Below are positions 10,486 through 22,660 of a stretch of DNA of 64,000 nucleotides, in pieces (position 1 is the first letter of the stretch; every line of letters starts with the position of its first letter). The DNA comes from Pterois miles. Taxonomy: Eukaryota; Chordata; Actinopteri; Perciformes; Scorpaenidae. The notes under the pieces are model-generated. The model saw only the letters and a program-made list of their open reading frames with translations, did not search any database and was not told the origin of the DNA. Location: positions 558,001 through 622,000 of the forward strand of contig CAMQGK010000246.1 of the NCBI GenBank assembly GCA_947000775.1. The letters are read 5' to 3'. Both the position numbers and the translations under genes were made by a program.

Positions 10486-11754
10486 CGTGAGTGTTTAACA
10501 AACTGGGTCTTACCCTCTGGAGGGTGGAGGTACAGGATGTGATACATGTCCATTTTGTTTTAGAAACAGCAGAAGAAATGAGAGTGAGCTGCAGTTATAA
10601 ACTAGCCAGCGGGCTGTGAATCACTACAAAATGTATTGGATGTTGGGCAACGAATAGGTGCACTGATGTGAACGTTACAGCAAGCCAAACCGAAAATGAT
10701 GCATCTCTGAGGTCTTTGCACCGTGACTGAGGCAAAATTCCTTTTATTATTAAGAGGCCTTTATGGCCACATAGATGCCAAATTCCTTTACAACTACAGA
10801 AAAATACAGAGCTACACACTGTGATCACCACAGCTTCACTAAAACTCACCCATCAGCCCAAACACAAACAGATACTCCCCCTGCAATGATTTATCCTAAT
10901 GAGTCGTGACTGCTGGTGTGTATGTCTGCTGGCAGCATGGTTTCTGCTGTTAGGGCTTCATACTCACATTTCATACAGCAGAGGTGCGCATGTGCACAAT
11001 TTTAAACATGTATTTCCTATGAGGAGTAACTGTAATAACAGGGAATCAGATAAAAACAGTTTATTACTTTTAGTTTGGTTTTTCTTACTGTAATTTACAT
11101 GAAAATGTTGCGTAATGATTTCAGCTTTAGATGTTTGACATGCAATCCATCACAGTGAATATTTATTTATATATAACGTTTGTCAGGGTTGTCATGGTGT
11201 CTCAGCTCTACTGAAAGTATGCATTGATTTGAAAAGCATGGCCGGGCGCTGCACGGTGGTGTGTTCAAGGGTTGACGAAAAGCCCTGACAGCCAAGTTGT
11301 GTTGGGAGAGAGCGCCTACAACTTTACGTAATGCAAGAAGCTATCTGTTTTCTTTTTTCATGAATCACTGTTTTCTAGGTTTCATTTTCTGACAACGTGC
11401 TTTACCTTAGTGTTCAGAAAAAACAAAAGGAAATGACTAAAAATCTTAAAATACGTTTCTGAACTGGTGGATGTTAACATAACGTTCCTCACCACAGCTT
11501 TTTTATTTTGCTGTGTATGTCTCTAATCTGTCAGGTAGGTCTAACAGAGAGCAGGCCTGTGATAGCTGCTGATACATGTAATGACTGTTTATGGGCCTTC
11601 AGGTCCTATAGAGTCTGTAATCTGTGTCCAGCTCTTACAACTATCCTCACAGTCGAGGGGAGAGACAAGGCATTTCCATCACAACAACAACAACTACAGT
11701 AAATACTAATACAAGGACCACAATGCGAAAGTATGACAGCTTGTGTTTGTAGTG
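10486..11754. other. No recognised gene; possible SINE-head scrap at 11250
   Basis: A 20-25 nt match to the type 1 SINE head (gctgcacggtggtgt) lies at about 11250-11268. Otherwise I see unique-looking sequence with frames of at most 84 codons. Confidence 0.4.
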
Positions 11755-11965
11755 GTGCTGTCAATTGATTGAAATATTTCATTGCAATTAATTACATGAT
11801 TGCCATAGTCGATCACATTATTTATGTGTTCAAAATGTACCTTAAAGGGAAATTTGTCAAGTACTTCATATTCTTATCAACATGAGAGTGGACAAGTGTG
11901 CTGCTTTACGCAGAGTATATATTTATTATTGGAAATAAATTAACACAACAATGACGTGTCTACCT
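11755..11965 (+). repeat. Interspersed repeat family E, copy 2 (5' part only)
   Basis: Starts tgctgtcaattgattgaaat, then gttcaaaatgtaccttaaag, tttgtcaagtacttcat, atgagagtgg, tatatttattattggaaat and acacaacaatgac, where it stops. It matches the first third of the family E copies at 7.2 and 44 kb. Confidence 0.7.
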
Positions 11966-13319
11966 ATCATCCCAACGACCTCCATCAATAACGCAGAGCT
12001 ACTTATGTAACCTCAGAGCGAAATAAAAAGCTGCAGAAATGAATGAAAACTGCAGAGAATAGGTTCCTTTTCTCAAAAATTACACCCTTATGTATGAACT
12101 ATGTTTCGCCTTTGTCATCCTGATTATCGGTGGTTAGTCAATATTTCTACTGACAAATGATGACCCCCCAATAACACCGATTTGTGGTCAGACTGTGCAA
12201 GTTAATTACTGTGGGCTGGTTTAGGTTTTCCTGAACTGATCTGTAAGGTGAGGGCGGCGTCTCGTCTCTTAAATTCACACTGTCTGGTGATGACTTACTG
12301 CAATTGTAAAGTACTTCTTCTGTCTGTGTTTTGCTCATTACTGGACATAAATTTCAAATCTTAAATGTGAAATCTCTTTTTTTTTTTTTCTTTAAAACTG
12401 CAGTTTATAATGTGACCTGATGGGGGTAGTAGAGGACTACGTAAAGTTCACCTCTCAGCAACAAGGGATGTGTGCCTCAGCACGTCTGTTACAGGAAGGA
12501 GATAATTAGAGGCAATAAATATAAAAAACAAATTGACACCATATGCTCTCCATTTGTCTACTGCTCTTATTCTCAGCTTCACACCTTTAGCAAAAGTCCC
12601 CAGAAAGATGCAACAGGTACAGGTGTTCACTGTCTCGCATGAATACACAGTCTGAGGGTACTGAGCCCCAGAGCTGCCAAACATAGGCCACCCTTTCCCT
12701 TCTCTAAAACTCTTTACTCACATTATAGCTCTGGAAACTGACAAGCAGCAGAAAGTAAGATAATGTGTGTGTCAGCCCATAGCTCCTAGATAAGATGGAC
12801 TATCCCACTCAGCACACGCCACGCCATCTGAGTGGGATGCAGGGGTTGAAATAAACGCTAAGTTTCACAGTGTTCTGAGGAGAAACTCAGAGCAGCCATA
12901 TGTTCAGACACTATATAGATGGTAAAAAACACTTTACACAACATTTTACAAGAATAATAATATCTCCAAATGGTGGAGAAGTAGAAATTACTTCCAGAAA
13001 CTTATAATATGGAGTAAAAGTGATCTCTCGCCAGTATATTCATTTTATATGATGGTAGCATATTCACTGACTGCTACACTTCAGGTTACTGTTTTGCTTG
13101 TAGTAAAAGATAATTTTAGCCTGTCTACTATCATGACATTGCATAATTAAATTAAGACACACAGATTTACACTGTTTAATAATTTTCCACCAGCTCTGTG
13201 CTGTTACGTAGATTATGATGCTGTTTAGAAATGATGTGTCACTCTTTCAGTCAGTCCTGGAGCTTGCCATTCATGCTTGTCAGCAAAATCGTAGTCCAGT
13301 ACATGTTAGATTGGGGTGC
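11966..13319. other. No recognised feature; T run at 12377-12389
   Basis: Unique-looking sequence with short frames. Nothing resembles a coding exon or an RNA gene. Confidence 0.45.
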
Positions 13320-13790
13320 TGTTTTTTAAGCTCCGCTTCCACCAAGAAGTTCCTGGTAATTTTAGTTCGGGGTCTACGTTTCTAGGAACTTTAAAGGTTC
13401 CTTCAGCCCATTGTTGTCTGCTTTTCTGTGGTGGTTTAAACCTGTGATTAGGCGTACTGTCTCTTCAGCCACTCGCCAACTGCTCTCAGCTCGCTCTTGC
13501 AATCTTTATTTTTTCGCTGTCTTTTTCAAAATGAGTCGGGGAGATGACAGCAGAACCGAACTTTACTTGTCATGCTATCAAACAAAAAGCAATGTCCTAC
13601 ATCGTCCTACATCGATACCGGAGTACTTCGTTAATGAATGAAGAGATGCAGTACACGAGTTAAAGCAGCGGCCTGTGTGTATTTGACACATCAGTGATCT
13701 CTGCAAAATCCACCCTGAAAGTTCCCGTACTTTCAGAAAAGCACTACCCCTGATGAAGGCCAAAAAATGTCCCCGGGATTTTATTTAGAC
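13320..13790 (+). repeat. Probable non-autonomous DNA transposon (fish repeat)
   Basis: Block with ccaccaagaagttcctgg, tttctaggaactttaaagg, ctgctctcagctcgctcttg, caaaatgagtcggggagatg and gaaagttcccgtactttcag. I associate this order with a fish interspersed element of the Harbinger or similar kind. Inverted ends are not clear, and the short frame over 'MSRGDDSRTELYLSCYQ' is part of the repeat. Confidence 0.45.
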
Positions 13791-13975
13791 CATAGATTGC
13801 CATGACATTTTGTAAATACATTGATGGCATCTAGAGGATAAATTATAATAACTCTGGTTTATTCCCTGATTTTTTTTTTATCTAGCACCACCATGAGGTT
13901 GAGATTTATGGTACTGAGTGAAATGTCTTGACAACTATTTGATGGATTGCAATGAAATTTGGCTCGGGTCATAAT
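13791..13975 (+). repeat. Interspersed repeat family F, left part
   Basis: Contains gattgccatgacattttgta, ctagcaccaccatgaggttg and gtgaaatgtcttgacaac. This family F block is cut at 13975 by a family A copy, and related family F sequence follows at 14246. Another family F piece is at 34500-34625. Confidence 0.55.
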
Positions 13976-14214
13976 CTGTACTGTATATAAGAAATGGACA
14001 TAGTCACTGTGACATCACCCATTGGTTTGTGGACTGAGGTATTTGAAGGTTGAGTTTGGCATTTTGGTTGTCGCCATCTTGGTTTTTGCAACCAGAAGTG
14101 CCAAAATGTTAGCATTAACATTCATGAAATGAAACCCTACGAATGGTTATAAATAAAGTGAGAAGTAGGCTCATTTTCATAGACTTCTATATAATCAGAC
14201 TTCTTTTGCAACCG
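13976..14214 (+). repeat. Interspersed repeat family A, copy 3 (internally deleted)
   Basis: Has the clearest family A start: actgtatataagaaatggac, tagtcactgtgacatcaccc, attggtttgtggactg. It then passes to aaataaagtgagaagtaggc and catagacttctatataatc, so most of the centre is missing. It sits inside family F sequence and is therefore younger. Confidence 0.7.
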
Positions 14215-14245
14215 GTGCTGATGCTTTCCCATCAGCCCCGCTGGT

Positions 14246-14450
14246 CTTTGAGTTTGTGCCAATCAGAAATGTTAGTTGCCCTTAATTAAACCAAGATGGG
14301 GAACATGGTAAATATTTTACAGCATGTTAATGTCATGTTGAGTATGTTAGCAAACTAATGTTAGCATGTAGCAACGCCAGAATAAAACCCCTAGACTACC
14401 TTAATGAGCTGCTAGCATGGTTGTAGACTCTTTGTCTTGGTAGGTTACAG
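14246..14450 (+). repeat. Interspersed repeat family F, right part
   Basis: Blocks gaacatggtaaatatttta, gcatgttaatgtcatgttga, aactaatgttagcatgtagc and gagctgctagcatggttgta match 16075-16215 in order. With 13791-13975 this is one element split by family A copy 3. Confidence 0.55.
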
Positions 14451-14477
14451 AGAGCGTATGGATCAACAGATCAGTCT

Positions 14478-14650
14478 TTTTTCAATTTTTTGAGGCTTTT
14501 TTCATTTTTATTGATAGCGACAATGCTGAAAGAGAGAGACAAAGGGGACGACATGCAGCAAAGGGCCCCGGGCCGGATTCGAACCCAGGGCCGCTATGGC
14601 AAGGACTCAGCCTTGGTGCGTGGGGCGCCCTACCACTGCTCTAGGCTACA
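14478..14650 (-). repeat. tRNA-derived SINE (type 4)
   Basis: On the minus strand, a B-box-like gggttcgaatcc at about 14574-14585 follows a head that ends near 14650 (gtagggcgccccacg). Downstream come gctgcatgtcgtcccc, gtctctctctttcagc and a T/A-rich end at the 'tttttattgatag' block. I know this arrangement from fish SINEs. The copy is short and flanks show no clear duplication. Confidence 0.6.
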
Positions 14651-14655
14651 CAATA

Positions 14656-15769
14656 TTTTTGATGGTTACAATGATCACTATGCCAGACTGGACGATTGAG
14701 AGTCATAAATTCTTGTGTGACTTGGTCGCAACACGACAGACTACACATTGGTCCCCGACCAATCATCTTTGGTCAACTTTCATGTGGGTGATGTCAAACT
14801 GCATAATAAATAGCCATGTGCTTCTGTTTGTTTGAGAAACGATGGAGGACTCAGTGTGAACAATGGAAAGATGAAAACAGATAGATCTCAGTCAGATATA
14901 CAGCTGCTAGAAACAGATGTTTTTTCTCTCCTGGCAGATTGTGTTGGAGTAAAAAACACCATCACCATTGCGTCTTTGCTCACGGAGCCACATGGGCTCT
15001 TTTGGTTGGGCCCAGGGGCTTGAGGCCCGATAAAGCAAGTAAACTATCTATTGTATTAGGTGGCAGAATCCTCAAAGACAGATACCAGAGACACAGATAT
15101 ACCATAACTATCTGCATGGCTGGATGCCAACAGGGGGAAGTGAGAATTGTTCTTTTTGTGTTTGATTTTTTTGTAGTTTGGGTGAACTAAACCTTTAAGT
15201 CTCTCTTTTGGTAGTGCTGTTGCCTCCCTCTGTCCTGCTCTCCATTTCTTCCCTTCTCTCTCACGCCCACCGTAAGGATCTGCCCTCGTCAGTTACAGTA
15301 CATGATCTCAGGGATTATCAGCCAGTAATACTTGGCGCATGTCAATGATGTCATCATAAGGTCCCCGTAGGGATGTTGAGGTCAGCCGAGGAATGATAAA
15401 GGGTCTTTAGTTAAACACCACAATCGTGTTTTTAACCCCTAAATTGGCAGTACAAACAAGATTACTGTGTTTTTGGAGGAAGTCAGCCTTTGGAGACTTG
15501 GCTGTGGTGGTGCACACAGGACGCTGTTCCAAGAGTCTGGGTTTCTGAGGGTGGGAATAGGAAGATGGGTACAATGTGGAAGGCTGACACAAAGATTGTG
15601 TGAGGAGAAACGAGGCTGCGGTTGTGGCATCTTCCTTTCTTTTTCTATCGGGATTTCTGTAGGGCCTTCTCTTTGCCTGGTTAGACATGGTGGGAATGCT
15701 ACAGTTGTATGATTCAACTTTGACTTCCTAGCAAATGACACTTCATAACACCAAACTTTGCTGCTTTCC
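14656..15769. other. No recognised gene
   Basis: At about 15175-15200 'gggtgaactaaacctttaag' resembles the end of a common fish repeat. Overlapping frames on both strands at 15407-15741 (81-100 codons) have no domain and I do not call them. Confidence 0.4.
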
Positions 15770-16740
15770 AGTTAAGCTGTTGAAACATTTGAGTTTGCCA
15801 ACTTCAGCTGCACTGATTTGTTTTCCACCATACTGGTGAGAAAATATCCCTTGACTGGTTCAGTACCACGGGAAAAGTATTATTTGACAATGACGATTAT
15901 TGACCAGGTTGCCTTTTACAATGGTCTGGAGAGATTGATACCACACTCATGCATGTGTGCTAAGTGTGGAGATACAGCCACAAGGTGACAACTTAGCTTA
16001 GCATAAAGAATGTAAGCAGGTGGAAGCAGCTAGCAAATGTTAGCATGCACCTTAAGTCTAAACTAAGATGGTGAACATGGTAAATATTATACCAGCATGT
16101 TGACATTGTCATTTTGAGTACATTAGCAGGCTAATGTTAGCATTTGGCAAAAGAGTGCCAGTGTAAAGCTCATAGACTACCTCACTGAGCTGCTAGCATG
16201 GCTGAACACTCATTGTATTGTTAGGTAACAGTCAGTTTAGCTGTTTTGCTATAAGAAACACTTGAGTTTGCCAAATTCAGTTGCCCTGATTTGCTTTCCA
16301 CCATACTGGTATAGAAAATATCCTTTGACTAGTTTAGTACCATGGGAAAATAGTTATTTGACAATGATGAGTACTGTCCAGGTTGCTCTCCACTATTGTC
16401 TGGATTGCATGCATTCTGTTAATGGAATAGTTTGACATTTTGGATAATATGCTATTTCACTTTCTTGTCAAGATTTAGACGAGAAGATTGATACCACACT
16501 CATGCGTGTGTGCCAAGTATGGAGATATAGCCACGAGGTGATTAGCTTAGCTTAGCATAAAGAATGTAAGCAGGGGGAAGCAGCTAGCAATTAAATAGCG
16601 ACTGTGAAATGTACACAAACAGAAATGTTAAAACAATGTATAAGGTTTTAAGTGTATTTTCAAGAGCCAGGTTAGCCGTTTACCCTTGTTTCCACTCATG
16701 CTAAACTAATCTAATCGCCTTCTGGCTCCAGCGCTAATGC
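15770..16740 (+). repeat. Local direct duplication with family F sequence
   Basis: Two diverged direct copies about 460 bp apart. Copy 1 (about 15770-16045) and copy 2 (about 16236-16590) share ttgagtttgccaa, ttccaccatactggt, agaaaatatcc, ttatttgacaatga, ttgataccacactcatgc, cttagcataaagaatgtaag and gaagcagctagcaa. The piece between them (16060-16220) matches family F at 14.3 kb. The 'ggaatagtttgacatttt' block at 16425 onward is a fish repeat I recognise only loosely. Confidence 0.6.
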
Positions 16741-17668
16741 AACATAAGAGTGGTATCAATAGCAATAGCATATTTTCCTATCAAACCAAACTATGATTTT
16801 AAGTGCAAAATGATTAACATCCTATGTACTTGAGAACTACAAGGTGGTTGCTAATGTTTAAAACATCAAAACAAAATGGAAACATGCTAAATAAACTTGA
16901 ATTAGGTCACTGTAGAGGTGAGTGTTACTTGAGCTCCTTTCCCTAACTTGCAGCTCATTGAAGAAGGACGGGTGCTGTCTAAATATAGAGTACAGGTGTA
17001 TTGGTGTCCTCGTATCCAAGTAGCTAGCGAGTGGGGAAGCCCCGTTCGGAGCTAATGACTGCTGTCGATCAGCTGTTTGCCTGAGTCAGCATGTAATCTC
17101 CCTTTACTACAGCAGATGAATGACACTTCAGCACCCTGCCTCCAAACCGCCACACCTCACCCCCTCGACCAGGTGTGTAACATAGGTGGATTTAATACTG
17201 TGTGTGTGGATGTAGGTGACCCTTGCAGCTGCAGTGTCACTGACATCAGCGCTGCAGCTTTGGGAAGACCTCTTTAATTAGACCTGGGTGCTCTGTCATC
17301 ACATGCTGTTGTTATCCCCCAAACAGCTGTTGAACATGAACACGCTCACACTGAGACTCCCCCACACAGGTGTCCTGAGCCGAGGCAAATATCATAGCAA
17401 CATTTCGGAAAACAGGACGAGACAAAACACAAGACATTAAAGGAAACAAAAAGAAAGGCAGCTTCAAATTCACAAGTAGAGTATCGGATCGCTTTTGAGC
17501 TCTCTATTATCAGTGCGGCCCTATTTTTTTGTTTTGCAGTCTAGTTTCAAACCATTTACTCATACAAATGGAGTTTGCTATTCAGTCCTTTCAGTTTTAA
17601 TAGCATATTAAAATGGTTAACACTGCGACCCAAACTCAAGGGGTACATGGTTAGAAAATTTAAACTTA
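16741..17668. other. No recognised feature
   Basis: Unique-looking sequence. A 66-codon frame at 17077-17277 has no recognisable domain. Confidence 0.45.
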
Positions 17669-18015
17669 AAGCTGCAGTAATCAATATTTTGCTATGATCA
17701 ATGGGTCAAATGTCGATGTGAAATGTGAAAGAACTATCATCAGACTCTGCAGTTCCCCCTCAGTTCTGCAGAATGTTTTAGCACCTTTAAAATCAATGTT
17801 TTAGGTTTTCCTGTCTGCAACGTCACTGTTTTGGTTCAGTCTCACAGCTCTCATCAACCTTGTTTCCAGCTGCACCAGGTAGCTGTTTTCATTGAAAAGA
17901 CTGATGAACACCCAGTACGCTTCCTTCAAGACAGTCAACTAACTGTCTAATGTACAGTGAAGCATTTAGCATTCAGGCAGATCATTTCCCTCAGGAGTCG
18001 GTGGAAACCAGATCT
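17669..18015 (+). repeat. Interspersed repeat family G, copy 1
   Basis: Shares with 27740-28040 the blocks gtgaaatgtgaaag, ctgcagttcccc, gttttagcacctttaaaatc and attgttttgggttt-like wording. Non-coding; class unknown. Confidence 0.5.
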
Positions 18016-18094
18016 AAAGTGAGAGTGACCACAAACACGACTGCAAATGAACGCTTATGTTGCTCTGCGTCTGTTGGATGCCAACACGTTCGCC

Positions 18095-18430
18095 ATGTCA
18101 ACTTAAAGTGATACTATGTCAGTTTGTGTTTGTGACGTGTTGTCCATACATGCTACGTTGTTTACGTACATATTTTACTTAGATAATGTAGTTATTTTAA
18201 GCCCAACCATGGTGTTTTTCCTAAACCTAAGTGGTTTTGTAATCTAAACCTAACTGCGGCTGTTACCATAGTTTTGTTGGCTACACATTATCACAGCCAT
18301 TTCATGGTAATGATGTGGCATTAAATGATTTAGAAAAAAAAGCAGTTTCACACTGTTAAGCCATTTGACACATAAAAAGCCTAAAATGCATCATGACACA
18401 CAGCAATATCATGCTATTTATATATACCGT
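18095..18430 (+). repeat. Interspersed repeat family C (TTAGGTTTAGG family), copy 1
   Basis: Blocks gttgtttacgtacatatttt, acttagataatgta, aagcccaaccatg, tttttcctaaacctaag and atttcatgg...gatgtggcatt recur in order at 35030-35330. The complementary order is at 30490-30835. It carries the cctaaacctaa words typical of this family. Confidence 0.6.
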
Positions 18431-19139
18431 ATATGGGTTAATATATGCAAAGGCATGTCATTTGAATTTTGACTTTTTCCTGGTCCATTTTCGATGCCAT
18501 CATTAGCACTGATTGCATCTTGAATCAAGTTTTTGTTGTAGAGCAATGTGTGATGCTGTTTATTTTCATTTTCCTATCATTTCTGCTTCTAAACCAACCC
18601 GAACCCTGTGCAGAGGCAGCCTGGGTCACATCCAGCTGCTAGCACATCAGTGGGTGACTAACCTGGCAGGATGCGGACTGTGGCAGCTGGTAGTGATTCA
18701 ACAACATGGAGCATTTAAAAAACGGTTTGAGCTTTCGAAACCACACGGACCGAATGCGTTTTAACTGTGTTCTGGGCAATGGGACTCTCATGGGCCAAAT
18801 GGCTTCAAGATTACAAGCATCACAGCACAATTCTTCATCTGCATCTAAAGAGAGAATTTGGTGGTTTTGTTCGAGCTCACAAGGGCTTTATTACTGAACA
18901 ATGTTTTACGTGACGCAATTTGGTAGGAAGTGAGAAACGAAACGGATGCAGGGATGGCATCATAAATTGATTCTGTCTTTGTAATCATTATCTGTTAACT
19001 TGGATTAAATCTCATAAAGGGGCCCAGTTGACAGGAAAAAGTGCTGGCATTGTACATTGCAGAGCAAGTGACATAGTATATCAAGCGACCGTTACTGAAA
19101 GTTACGTGGTATGAATGTTACGTGGTATAATAATGGGTA
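18431..19139. other. No recognised feature
   Basis: Overlapping short frames on both strands at 18513-18897 have no recognisable domain. I see nothing else. Confidence 0.45.
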
Positions 19140-20060
19140 TAACAAGCAAGAAAATCCACTGAGGGGGGATGGGAGGTTTGTTGGATGGATCAAACAAACA
19201 CAGGACTTTCACCCAAGAGACCGCTGCTTGTGTCCCATGAGAAACTAAAAGTAAACACTGACTTGTTGCGTAACACTGTTATGCTTAATATGTTAAGTTG
19301 CATAAGAAAGTCTGTTGAGGGTAGTTCTTATTTATTACACTACTTTTACATTGTTGCTAGTACTCCACTGTTAAACTACGCTGTTATGCTACAATGTTAC
19401 TCTACATAATCATTGTTATGCTACATTGTTACGCTATATAATCATTGTTACGCTCATTGTTATGTTACATTGCTTTGCTACATTGTTATACTATGTTGTT
19501 ACTCTACATAACCATTGTTACATTATGTTGATATGCTATGTTGCTACGCTCGGTAATCATTTTTATGCTACATTGTTACGCTAGGTAATCATTGTTATTA
19601 CGCTGCATAATCATTGTTACACTACATAATTGTTGTTATGCTACGTTGTTATGCTACGTTGTTATGCTACGTTGTTACACTACGTTGTTACGCTACATAA
19701 TCAGTTACGCTACATAACTGTAACTCATTGTTACACTACATAATTGTTGTTACGCTACGTTGTTACGCTACGTTGTTACGCTACGTTGTTACGCTACATT
19801 GTTTTGCTACACTGTTTTGCTACATTGTTATGCTACATTGTTTTGCTACATTGTTTTGCTACATTGTTTCGTTACATTGTTTCGCTACATGGTTTTGCTA
19901 CATTAACATTGTTACACCACATTGTTATGTTAGATTGTTACGTTACATTGTTGCTTAATGTAATTCTGATACAAACATGATTTTTTTTCTAACCATAACA
20001 AGTAGTTTTGTTGCCTAAACCTAAACCAATCATTTCACAAGGTTAACTATGTGATATTGT
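19140..20060 (+). repeat. Family C element containing an expanded minisatellite
   Basis: Left part atcaaacaaacacaggactt and tcacccaagagaccgctg matches 52797-52850. The right part has agtagttttgttgcctaaac. Between them the element is swollen by a 13-bp tandem array. Confidence 0.55.
19366..19955 (+). repeat. Minisatellite, 13-bp unit (TTGTTAYGCTACR)
   Basis: About 45 imperfect units of 'ttgttacgctaca/g', with stretches alternating with a longer 'cataatcattgttacgct' unit (19400-19640) and a later run with ttttgctac and ttcgctac variants (19800-19900). The 13-bp period shifts frame every unit, so the open frames across it are artefacts. Confidence 0.8.
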
Positions 20061-21534
20061 GCATTTCTGCAAGCTTGACATGAGACTGATATTAAACGTA
20101 TGTGTGAAACCTTCTTTTGGTTCAGAAACATCGACATTCGCCGTATCCCTTGGTTTACAGAAACATACAATGCCAATCTTTCTTCTGACGACTGGGTTGC
20201 TTAGATCCCACAATATAAACTGTAACACAGAATAGTCGGTTCTGCTACCAATGTTTGAGGATTATGCACATTCAGCATTTTTGCCAATCTAAGTTTGCAA
20301 CTTGCTCAGTACTGCAAAAAAAAAAAGTTTCAGAATGTGCCCAGCCTTCCTGTCAAAAGCCTGACTGCATATAGACACAAATTACTGCCTATTGCTAATT
20401 TCCCTGGTAATTACAGGTTCGGCTCCACACTAGAATTCACTGATTATCCTGAACAACACAAACCAGAGCTGTCAGAGTGTCAAAAGGGGGAATTTCCCAG
20501 GTTGAATTCCACTGAAAAAGTCTCAAGTTTCGAGTACAAGAAACAGAGACTGACACTGAAAAAAAGGGCAAAATTTAGATTTTCTTTTCTTTGGATAACT
20601 CGGTCAATATAACATATAAAATGACAGTGATTTGAAAAAGATGTCCACATTTTATACCTGTGATTTCTGTAATAGTACCATTGCATTTCAATACTTTAAT
20701 ATTTAATAACCCTACACCATACCTCCATTTGGCTTTTTGTTATTCACAGTGACAGCGACAAGAACATGAAGGGGACAAAATGAAGATGGTTCATGTGTAA
20801 AAAGTGCAGCCAATGTAAGACAAAGGTAACCAATTAGAAAATAGGGAGTTTCCTCTTAACCTTCCTGACACTTTTGCCCTTCCTCTCGCTGCTGTGTTGA
20901 CTCATCTTAGAGGTGAGTTGTGAAATTGAGAGGCGTCCTTTGACATCCATCTGGAGCTGCTTGCCCCGACATGCAACCACCTGTGACCTGTGTGAACTTG
21001 CAGTAGCCTGAGCTGGAGATGGAGGGCTGGTTCACTTCGGGGCAGCCACCAAGGAAGTGCTCTTTAGGGAATATACAGATATTTTTTCAAGTTTGTCTTG
21101 ATGCAATACTCGAATGCCACATGTTCACTGAGAGACTTATAGGTTTCCGGCAATCACTCCTGCTATCAGTACCTTCCCTATATTGATCCCTTCGCATGCC
21201 GGTGCTGTCTCCTGAACGCAAACCCATAATACACATGACTACCACGACGTATCCCTCCACCACAGCTCAGCAAAGACACTCAAGTGAAGTTATATCTACA
21301 GAATAAAGTGAGGAGACTCTTCCACAATCAGGTTATGATCCCATGCACCTGTCTATAAGACTTTCTTTGTGGTAACCACAACCTCTGTTCTTGAGGAGAG
21401 GGAAAACAACCATTTTGTACTACAAAGACTAACTTTGCACAGAACAAGGTCTGTAGATTTTGTCCCTTACAATGTACTGTAGTGTTAGAAAGGAATCACT
21501 TTATGGCCAACATACATGTTTTTAAAGAAGAAGA
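20061..21534. other. No recognised feature
   Basis: Unique-looking. The longest frames (105 codons at 20295-20612 and 68 on the other strand) have no domain. Confidence 0.45.
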
Positions 21535-21858
21535 AGAAGAAGATCAACCCACTAGGGGAAATTTAATTTTTACACTCTGTTGTTAAGTATACACAGTACA
21601 TGCAGACCCGAAACACATATACATGCATCAATGGAGAGATGCAAGAGATGTCAGAGTGAGGGGGCTGCTCCTGACAAGCGCCCCGAGCAGTTGGGGGTTT
21701 GGTGCCTTGCTCAGGGGCACCTCGGCAGTGCCCAAGAGGTAAACTGGCACCTCTCCAGCTACCAGTTCACACTCAGTTCTTGGTCCATGTCGGGACTTGA
21801 ACCGGTGACCCTCCGGTTCCCAAGCCAACTCCCTACAGACTGAGCTACTGCCGCTCCC
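21535..21858 (-). repeat. tRNA-derived SINE (type 2), near full length
   Basis: On the minus strand the head reads gcggcagtagctcagtctgt (A box), then ccggttcaagtcccgac (B box), matching an RNA polymerase III internal promoter. The body includes gtgccagtttacctcttggg and aactgctcggggcgcttg, and a (CTT)n tail lies at 21535-21553. It is nearly identical over its first 200 nt to the plus-strand copy at 46337. The tail differs in detail. Confidence 0.85.
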
Positions 21859-22319
21859 AAAGTTTTATTGGAGGAAGCGGGCAATATTGTTTTCATTTAA
21901 TATTTCCATATTTATCAGCCTTTCATGAACACCATTTCCCATGAGCCACAGACCAGGCGAGTCCTTGAAAATATCCAAGTCTATCCTTGAATGTGAATTT
22001 CATTACTCTGTGTTGATTTTTTTAAATTATTTTTGTGGATTGAGCCATGAAACATGATAATAAATGTTACTGCTTTACATGTTTTCCTTGACCTACTTTA
22101 AAAAATGCATCATGCTGCTTTTGTTTTAATTTTACTGACAATTGTCCTGAAACTCATCATGCATTTGTGCAAATAGGATTGACGATTTCACCTGCACTGC
22201 GCTGTTGCTTCATGTGTGACTTCATGTTAATGTGGAACTGTGCATGTATGTGCGCCAAGCTGCGGCATATCATAAACCCACAAAGACATCCAAAATGGAA
22301 CCTGTGCCTTTTTTTCTCT

Positions 22320-22440
22320 CTCGCTTGACCATTTATGAAGAAATTAGTTTAATTAGGCATAAATAGAAAATGGCTTTGGCGAATTTACCTCATTTTGTTC
22401 ACCTAAATGGGCCTTGTTATGGCTTTACGTAAGCAGCACA
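22320..22440. promoter_or_regulatory. Candidate conserved non-coding element
   Basis: Low-repeat block with clustered homeodomain-type cores (agtttaattaggc, atttatgaagaaattag) and moderate complexity, unlike its repeat neighbours. The look suggests a vertebrate non-coding enhancer-type element, but no alignment was possible, so this is a guess. Confidence 0.25.
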
Positions 22441-22660
22441 GACCCGGGCCTGATCCGTAACTCAAATGATGTTATCGAATACGTGTGCTGCCCAGGTTTC
22501 ACCGTGACTCCACAAGTTTGGACGGAGGAGAAGAGGTAAGAAAAAAAAAAGGAGGACCAGATAACGAGGGGAGGATAGTAGAAACGTTAAATAAGATAGC
22601 TGGATCTACAGCTCTATTGATGTTCTTGCACCTTGAGTTGACACCTGATAATTCTCCATC

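Noticed and set aside
13411..13641. Short coding exon over MSRGDDSRTELYLSCYQ
   Set aside because: The sequence belongs to a probable interspersed fish repeat, and the frame is short.
18220..18260. Telomere-like cctaaacctaa words in family C
   Set aside because: They occur one or two at a time in an interspersed repeat, not in tandem.
19728..19980. Open frames of 76 and 78 codons
   Set aside because: They are translations of the 13-bp minisatellite in different frames.
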